This document shows, one piece after another, positions 53,501 through 62,900 of a stretch of DNA of 64,000 bases. Within the stretch, counting starts at the first letter, position 1. Every line of letters begins with the position of its first letter. The stretch covers positions 103,342,314-103,406,313 of the forward strand of contig OY755042.1 in assembly GCA_963576565.1 (NCBI GenBank), given 5' to 3'. This stretch comes from Aspidapion aeneum. Taxonomy: Eukaryota > Arthropoda > Insecta > Coleoptera > Brentidae. Under the pieces are notes generated by a model. It saw only the letters and a program-made list of their open reading frames with translations. It did not search any database and was not told where the DNA came from. A program made the translations under genes and the position numbers.

Positions 53501-56500
53501 CGTCCAACGGAATTTCCATGTTTTGGCATTTTCTCTTCCATACTTTAAAGACTTGTTCCAAGTATATCTTGAAGAGCATAATGTTAGTTACCGTTACTAA
53601 ATATTAAGAATGACATATTTACCTTTTATAATGCCGTACAGAAGCTGAACCAATCTTGCTCTTAACTTTCAAGTAGACACTTTGAAAATCCAGGGAACTC
53701 ACAATATCTTCGGCATCAAGAACCAGTTTTAATCTTGGCTGGATAGACTCAAAATCATCCTGATTTAAGGAAAACTCACTACGCAACTCACTTGATAAAA
53801 GTTCGATTGTAAATCTAGTGATGGTCCATTGTATCCAAGCTGTTAATTTCACTGTGTCTAAAAAATCATGGAAAAATTAGTCAGTTTTAAACTTAGTAAG
53901 ACACAAGATACAAAATTCCTAATTACAAGTTTATGTGGACATTTTTCAAAGGAGTCTATGGGATTTTAACTAAAACTAGATATGGTACTTCACACTTAAC
54001 CTTTTTTTATTTAGTTTAGATTGATTTTGTTAAGATTTATTATGTTCCTTGTTCATATGTTTTTTTAATTTATTTAAATTGTTCAAGTACAAGGTTGTGC
54101 TAAAAATAATAAGAAAATCTGGTAACACTGGCCGATTACATTGTTGCCTACCTTGGCCAAAATCATTGTGGTTCAAGGCCGTCTGACAGTATTTCTTAGA
54201 AACAACAATATTTTGAGCAGCCACCAGTTTGGTTTTCAGGCATCAAAAAATACTAACGACGCTATATCTTAGAGGATTTGTACTTTAAATTAAACACTGG
54301 AGAAAAGGCAGCAGTATTCTGTGACCTATCAAAAGCCTTTGACTGTGTGGATCACGAAATATTGCTGCGAAAGCTTGAGAGGTATGGCGTTAGAGGTATA
54401 GCTTTGAATTGGCTTAGATCGCACCTGTCTGACAGAGTTCAACCTGTTGCTTTTAATGGTCAAAGCTCAGAGGAGCTTCAGATTAATACTGGTGTTCCTC
54501 AGGGTTCTTGCGTCCACTTTTATTTTTGATTTTTGTGAATGATCTGCCAAATATTAACATTAATGGCAAAATAACTGCTTTTTGTGATGACATAACAGTT
54601 CATTGGCATAACAGACACAGATTCAGATTTTCGAGTGATATTCAGAATGACAATAATAAAATAAAAAAAATGGTGTTATTCCAATTTACTTTCCTTTAAT
54701 ATATCTAAAACAAATATTCTTAGTTTTAAGTGAGATCTAGTGAATATTACACTAGAGAGTGAAATTTTTTTAAATCCAGGTACAAATAAGTTTTTAGGTG
54801 TTACTATCGATCAAAATTTAAAATTTGAAAAATATTCAAAATCTTAATAGTAAAGTGGCTTCTAACTGTTTTGCCTCTACAATAATTGCTGACAATCTTG
54901 GATTTGAGATTGCAAAAAATGTTCGTCACTCTCTAGTAAAGTCACACCTTAGATATGACATTTGTTTTTGTGGATCATGTTCTCAATATTAAGTTATTAA
55001 CTCTGTATTTGTTTTTCAAAAAAAGGGCAATAAGAAATATGTGTAAAATAACCAGACAATACAAACCAGTCATGTTGTAGGCCTCTTGTTTTTACAACAT
55101 AAAATTTTAACTCTGTGTTGCGTCTTAATTTTAGAGACTGTGTGTTTAGTCTATAAAAAGTATAGGTATGAACTAACCTCAACTGTACAGTATAATTTAT
55201 GTGATGTTTTTCATCTAAATCTTCCCATACCTCATTAAGCTCTAACACAAAATTCTTTTGTATATAATGAAAAAAAATGTTTAATCATTTGCCAGATAAG
55301 ATTAGAGTTATACAAAATTTTAAACAATTTACACAAAAAGCAAAAACATTTTTAACAATTAACGCGTACTATAGTTTGGAGGCATACTTTGCTCAGTGAT
55401 TTTAATATATCTAAAAATTGTATATTTATTGTGTAAAATAATTTTATTCAGAACACTGACTAAACTTGTAGCTTAGCAATTAAAATTAAACCAAGTGTTA
55501 GTTAAATTTGTTTTTAAAAGTGATTTTATTTTTTTATTGTTGTGATTTTGATTCGAGGGGTATTTCGGTACTCATTTTTTGTACACCGATTACACTTTCA
55601 TGCCAAAGATTACACATGATTACAATATTTTACACTTCGGATTACAACTATTACACCTAATTTCCCCTGATTACACCTGATTACTCCTGATTACACCTGA
55701 TTACAACATGATTACACATGATTGCACATGATTTCACATGATTACAACATGATTATACATGATTACAACATGATTACACATGATTATACATGATTACAAC
55801 ATGATTGCACATGAGTACAACTAATTACACATGTTTATAAAATGTTAACCACATTATTTGCAGCGGCGCGCCCAGGAATTTATGTCGGCCTTTGACCTAG
55901 TGATATGGGTCAGACCCGATATTGTGACGACCAAAAAAAAAATGGTATGCAGTTCTGTCGCATCGTGACATTGGTTGACTGTGACTACTATTTTTTTTAA
56001 CAAGACACTATCAGTAGGAAAAAAGTTGCTGAGGTAAATGGTATACTTTAGTTTGCTTTGCGTTGCTTTGTTGGAATCTATTAACATATTAAACGTTTTT
56101 TTAAGGTTTTCATATTATATTTACACAATTGTTTGAGTACGCATAAAGCGAGTTTCGAGAATAATTTGAGTTTCTTCATTCATTCCTGAATCACTTCATT
56201 TTGGAAAAGGGAAATTGAATATCTTTTGTTAGCAAACCTTTCTTAGTGTTTCTTGATTTTTTATGGGTTATCGTGAAAAAAACAAATATATTAAAATTCA
56301 CATTTTAACCATTGGACATTCCAACAAACTGTCAAAGGTATTCATCAAGTCTCAGTTTCAATGTTCTCTTGGGATCTTAAGAAAAACAACATATAGGTAC
56401 TGTTAAAAATACAAACATTTATTTCCTAAACCTGAAAAAAAAAACATTAAATCTTATTATAAAATTTGTCAAGGTAAATAACATCCAAGAAAACTGAGTA

Positions 56501-56939
56501 GAAAACGAGGTAGAAAACCTTTTTTTCTTATCTAGATAAAACTTTTAATAAGGAAATTCATCCTATGTCAAAGCTCATTTGCTTAAAAATCGAGTAAAAA
56601 ACTTATTGTCAAATGCACCAACCAGTTAAGTCGCGGCCCAGTTTGGTCAAGCGGTTAGAATGTGGCTTGCCGCAACTCGCCCAAATTTGGAAAGTCACAT
56701 TCTATTCGCTCGACTTAACTGAGCAGCAACTTATCTGGTTGGTGCAATTGGCCATTAAACTAATACATTTTTGTATAGTACAAAACATTTAGGAGTACAT
56801 TTTTCCTTAAAGATACCTATATAAAACTTTTATACAGTAACTATAAAGCCCATCACACAGAGAAACGCATAGTGCATAGCATAGCATAGCATAAGCTCTA
56901 GCCAATCAAAAAGTTCAACTACTACTACTACTACTACCA

Positions 56940-56980
<41 letters not shown>

Positions 56981-59900
56981 GATTTATTGTTGATAGTTAC
57001 ACCTTATATTTTAAAGACAAATCGTCTTTTTAAATTATATTATTTAAAAAAAACTTCTTTCTATGTTTTTCAACTATAATTTATAAAAATCAAATTTCAA
57101 TTAATTTTGGCACTAAAGATGACTGGATTAAAAGTGCGAGTCCACTCTTCCGCCACCCAAACAATACAAATAATGAGCCGCCGTGCCTGGCACAAATTTT
57201 GCTCTAATTTTCCTATATACGCAATGTTAAAGGCGCGCTTTTCGCCCCATCTTTGTCGTTTACATTGGCTGCGGGTAAAACCTATCTCTTTTTAGCCGAG
57301 CCAGCCTGAAATTGGCACAGAGTTAGTCGTTCGCAGGTCCGTCGCTTTGAATCGGAAATACACGATCGCCTAAGTCGGGATAACCATGGTAATGTAATGA
57401 TGAAGATAAAAAGAAAATTACAAAATAAAGGGAAACAAAATTTTAAAGACCAAAAAGTATTTTTTTTTTGCAGAAAAATAAGGTAGTGCCATGGCACCGT
57501 GGCACTACCTCACGAGCCGCCACTGACTGGATAATGAGCAAAAACCGGCATACTTCAACGCATTCCTTTAGTTATTATCTGTGGATCTCTACTAAGGACC
57601 CTGATCCTGAGGCAAGCTCTAAAAGAAGCAAAGCCTGACATTACTTTAAAAGTTTGAGTTGTCATTTTTGATTTGTTTTCCTCGATTTGGTCATCGGCGA
57701 CTTGACTTGTCCTATATTTTTTTACTAATTTCGGATATAAAATGGGACACACAAGTACAATGTGACACACCCAGGCAAGCAAACACACAAGGAATCGAAT
57801 TTAAACTTCCACTTTCTTTACCACTACCATAGGACTATTTAAACAAAAGGTTAATTTAAATCGTTTGACAAGAAAACAAACTATTGAAAATAATAACGAG
57901 CCGCCAATGATAAGAGCGAGGAAAAAAAAGTCAAAAATGAACGAGCTTGCTCTAGGATCAGGGTACTTAATCTCTCCGCATTTTTAATCTGGCAAAAACC
58001 GATTGACATCATACCCAGACAGCACACGTCGTCCAATGGACGTCCAGTTTAAGTCCATCCCAGGTCCAGGACGTCCAGGACATTAAATGGACGTCCATTG
58101 GACGTCCAAATTCGGACAAACCAATGGACATGGTATGATCGTACAATGGACGTCCATTATAATTTAGTCAACTGTTTTTTTTTAATATATCTGTTTTTTC
58201 TATCGAAAATAATATGTAGACCTTCATTAAAAGCAGAGATTACGTTTAGGGGTTTTTAAATTTTCGTCTCAATTTTTTTTTTACTTTTATTTATGAAACA
58301 TTATTTCTATCAAATTTTGACCCCCCTCGCCCTTGAAACATTTTAAACTTCCCCTACCACCCACCAGCATTAATATTTTGGTTGAAACACAAACCTGTTA
58401 ACAGGTTTGTGGGTTGAAAAAAAAAATAAAGTTCGATGTACATGACCGGAAACTCACTTTACAGGTCTCCACAGATTTACAGGTCTCGCCTGCGGCAAGC
58501 CCTGTAAACATTCTGTGTCTACCTGTAAAGTTCCATTTTCCGGTCTAGTAACGTAAATACCTATTGGACTCTTGGTTCTTTTAGGATGGCAGATATGCAT
58601 TTTTACAATCCATGGATTGCTGCAGTAATGTAAAACTACAATACAAAGGATGTCCAGTGGATGTCCAATGGACGTCCAATGGACGTCCCTTTATGTCCAG
58701 AAATGGACGTCCATTGAACGGACAAAAGTGTCCAATATGTATCGTCCATTGGACGTCCATTGGACGTCCACTGCTGTGTTATGGACTAACAATGGACGTC
58801 CAGAATGTCCAGACATGGACGGTAATTGGACGTCCATTGGACGTTTTTGTGCTGTCTGGGTAGCATAGCTAGGAGCAGAGCACACATGCTTAAAGGTCAA
58901 ATCATGCTCGCAACTTAGATCAACTTAATACAAAGTGCGCAGATTTTTTACCGCATAAAAAATCTCGGCTTGCTGTCTTATGAGTATGAATTGACCCTAA
59001 GGGTGTTATGAAATTTCTAGATTAGTTTTACATACAAAAGCAAATAATTGCATGCAAGTTTCTTCTATTGTTTTATTCGAATGTTACTTACCCTTCAATA
59101 AACATTTCACTCTTTGACCCTACCGTCGCGTCGGCTAAGGTTCACACATAAAAAATAAATCTTAAAATAAACACTTTAATTGCGCATGACTGTACGCATG
59201 CGCAATAACCAAAATTTTCAAAAATTGCCACTTGATTACAACATGATTACAACTTGATTACACCTGATTACACCTGATTACACCTGATTACACCTGATTA
59301 CACCTGATTACACCTGATTACACCTGATTGCAACTTGATTACAACTGATTACAACTGATTACAACTGATTACAACTGATTACGCCTGATTACACCTGATT
59401 ACACCTGATTACAACTTGCCTGTACACCAAATTACACCACCGAAATACCCCTCGTTTTGATTAAGTATTTCCATAAGCAAGACTTTGTCAATGAGTACAT
59501 TGTATTCTGACTAACAAAGCTAGTTCTGACTTAAAACAAAATATCAAATAAATTTATGTATAGAACATAACATTTTCTTTACCTGTATTCAAATTTTCTG
59601 GCTTTACAACACAAACACTTGGTTGAGTTACTTCACTAACACTATCTGCCGTGTTGTCCTTTACAACCGTGGGAGACATTATCGAACTTTCTTTCTTAGC
59701 TACAGGTGGCGCGATTTCAGGTAATTTCGCCGTCTTCTTAGGAGTTTCGGGAAACATGTTTATGGCTACCTCCATTAAACCATAGATGATGCTAGCGAAT
59801 AGATAAACTTGGATTTCCGATGTGGAGATAACTACCGGTGTCATGTCAATATGGACACATACACCTAATGAACCTAAAATAAATGTATATATGACAGATC

Positions 59901-62900
59901 TAATACCTTCCTAGCTAGCCTATTAGCACACTTCTGTCTAACTATCTAACTATCTATCAAATCTTGTGAAGCGTTTTTGACACACTTCCCATTATCCGAT
60001 TTGGATGAAATTTGGTACACACATAGTGGTCCCATGACAATACAACATTAGGAAAAAAATATCCTCCCACCCCTACCCCCACCCCTTCTATAGAAAAATG
60101 TGTTTTTGACACATTTCCCGTTATCCGATTTGGATAAAATTTGGTATACACATAGTGGTCCGATAATAATACAACAATAAGAAAAAATATCCCCCCACCC
60201 CTACCCCCACCCCCTTTCATAGAAAAATTTGTTTATGACACACTTCCCTTTATCCGATTTGGATGAAATTTGGTATACATATAGTGGTCCGATGACAACA
60301 CAACAATGAAAAAAAAAATCCTACCTCCTCCCCACCCCCATCTATAGAAAAATGCGTTTTTGACACAATGCCCATTATACGATTTGAATGAAATTTGGCA
60401 TACATATAGTGGTCCGATGACAATACAACAATAATGAAAAATTGTCCTCCCATCCTACCCCCCACCCCCTTCCATAAAAAATGCGTTTTTGACACACTTC
60501 ACTTCAAATGACTTATAAAATTTGGTATATGCATAAAGGTCCGATGGCATTACAGCCCAAACAATAAATATATTTCTACCTCTACCCCCACCCTCTCTTT
60601 CCCCCAATAGAAAAATGAGTTTCCAAACAACTCACGATCAGCGATTTCATTATAATCTAGAATAAACTCTTCTGTTTTGTTATTGAACAAATATTTTCAT
60701 TTAATAGAGTAGATAGCTGAGACTAAAAAGTAGAAAAGAAATTGGTGAAAAAAAAATTTTAAGTCACTAAAAATTAAAAAATAATTTTCTAACATTCTAA
60801 TATTATCACAATAATAAAAGCGATGGCCGCAAATCAAAGCATAAGTTAATCTAAATTTGTGATCTAAACACTTAAAGAATATTCAACATAGCAGGTCATC
60901 AAAGATATGTTTGATGTGCCGCAATGCTATGCCATTGCCATACCTATGTCAAAGAAATTGCAAGAATCAATCTAGCAGAAAAATGCAATAGAGTAGATAG
61001 CTGAGACTAAAAAGTAGAAAAGAAATTGGTGAAAAAAAAATTTTAAGTCACTAAAAATTAAAAAATAATTTTCTAACATTCTAATATTATCACAATAATA
61101 AAAGCGATGGCCGCAAATCAAAGCATAAGTTAATCTAAATTTGTGATCTAAACACTTAAAGAATATTCAACATAGCAGGTCATCAAAGATATGTTTGATG
61201 TGCCGCAATGCTATGCCATTGCCATACCTATGTCAAAGAAATTGCAAGAATCAATCTAGCAGAAAAATGCAATAGAGTAGATAGCTGAGACTAAAAAGTA
61301 GAAAAGAAATTGGTGAAAAAAAAATTTTAAGTCACTAAAAATTAAAAAATAATTTTCTAACATTCTAATATTATCACAATAATAAAAGCGATGGCCGCAA
61401 ATCAAAGCATAAGTTAATCTAAATTTGTGATCTAAACACTTAAAGAATATTCAACATAGCAGGTCATCAAAGATATGTTTGATGTGCCGCAATGCTATGC
61501 CATTGCCATACCTATGTCAAAGAAATTGCAAGAATCAATCTAGCAGAAAAATGCAATAGAGTAGATAGCTGAGACTAAAAAGTAGAAAAGAAATTGGTGA
61601 AAAAAAAATTTTAAGTCACTAAAAATTAAAAAATAATTTTCTAACATTCTAATATTATCACAATAATAAAAGCGATGGCCGCAAATCAAAGCATAAGTTA
61701 ATCTAAATTTGTGATCTAAACACTTAAAGAATATTCAACATAGCAGGTCATCAAAGATATGTTTGATGTGCCGCAATGCTATGCCATTGCCATACCTATG
61801 TCAAAGAAATTGCAAGAATCAATCTAGCAGAAAAATGCAATAGAGTAGATAGCTGAGACTAAAAAGTAGAAAAGAAATTGGTGAAAAAAAAATTTTAAGT
61901 CACTAAAAATTAAAAAATAATTTTCTAACATTCTAATATTATCATAATAATAAAAGCGATGGCCGCAAATCAAAGCATAAGTTAATCTAAATTTGTGATC
62001 TAAACACTTAAAGAATATTCAACATAGCAGGTCATCAAAGATATGTTTGATGTGCCGCAATGCTATGCCATTGCCATACCTATGTCAAAGAAATTGCAAG
62101 AATCAATCTAGCAGAAAAATGCAATAGAGTAGATAGCTGAGACTAAAAAGTAGAAAAGAAATTGGTGAAAAAAAAATTTTAAGTCACTAAAAATTAAAAA
62201 ATAATTTTCTAACATTCTAATATTATCACAATAATAAAAGCGATGGCCGCAAATCAAAGCATAAGTTAATCTAAATTTGTGATCTAAACACTTAAAGAAT
62301 ATTCAACATAGCAGGTCATCAAAGATATGTTTGATGTGCCGCAATGCTATGCCATTGCCATACCTATGTCAAAGAAATTGCAAGAATCAATCTAGCAGAA
62401 AAATGCAATAGAGTAGATAGCTGAGACTAAAAAGTAGAAAAGAAATTGGTGAAAAAAAAAATTTAAGTCACTAAAAATTAAAAAATAATTTTCTAACATT
62501 CTAATATTATCATAATAATAAAAGCGATGGCCGCAAATCAAAGCATAAGTTAATCTAAATTTGTGATCTAAACACTTAAAGAATATTCAACATAGCAGGT
62601 CATCAAAGATATGTTTGATGTGCCGCAATGCTATGCCATTGCCATACCTATGTCAAAGAAATTGCAAGAATCAATCTAGCAGAAAAATGCAATAGAGTAG
62701 ATAGCTGAGACTAAAAAGTAGAAAAGAAATTGGTGAAAAAAAAATTTTAAGTCACTAAAAATTAAAAAATAATTTTCTAACATTCTAATATTATCACAAT
62801 AATAAAAGCGATGGCCGCAAATCAAAGCATAAGTTAATCTAAATTTGTGATCTAAACACTTAAAGAATATTCAACATAGCAGGTCATCAAAGATATGTTT

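Larger units (their letters stand above)
55554..59454. mobile_element. Unclassified 3.9-kb TIR element with GATTAC arrays and 8-bp target duplication
   Basis: Starts CGAGGGGTATTTCGGT and ends ACCGAAATACCCCTCG, a perfect 16-bp inverted repeat. TTTTGATT directly precedes (55546-55553) and follows it (59455-59462). Next to each end lies an array of 12-bp units of the type TGATTACACC/TGATTACAACA (55585-55835 and 59230-59420), in the same orientation on both sides. Inside are a small TIR element with a tRNA-like A box, a CTA microsatellite, an inverted repeat at 57590-57970 and a TGGACGTCC-rich element. No transposase recognised; 8-bp duplication allows hAT, P, Merlin or Sola1. Confidence 0.8.
54205..59510 (+). 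pseudogene. CR1/Jockey-type LINE, split by a 3.9-kb element
   Basis: From 54205 the plus strand has [43 protein letters not shown], then after a deletion [10 protein letters not shown] and a catalytic segment changed to FCDDITVHW, and further decayed blocks to [12 protein letters not shown] (55398). The 3' untranslated region is interrupted at 55554-59454 and resumes at 59463; actttgtcaatgagta there matches ctttgtcaataagatt in the LINE tail at 33829. Multiple stops, older than the LINE at 32 kb. Confidence 0.8.

Noticed and set aside
9408..54205. Strong antisense bias of LINEs relative to VPS13B
   Set aside because: Orientation is mixed: plus at 16.5, 31.7, 47.4 and 54.2 kb, minus at 9.4, 23.6, 28.8 and 52.7 kb.
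56630..56720. tRNA gene suggested by GGTCAAGCGGTTAGAATG
   Set aside because: No B box or T arm follows, and the sequence is bounded by the inverted repeats of a MITE.
58612..58900. Frames reading [10 protein letters not shown] or similar
   Set aside because: Translations of the TGGACGTCC repeat.
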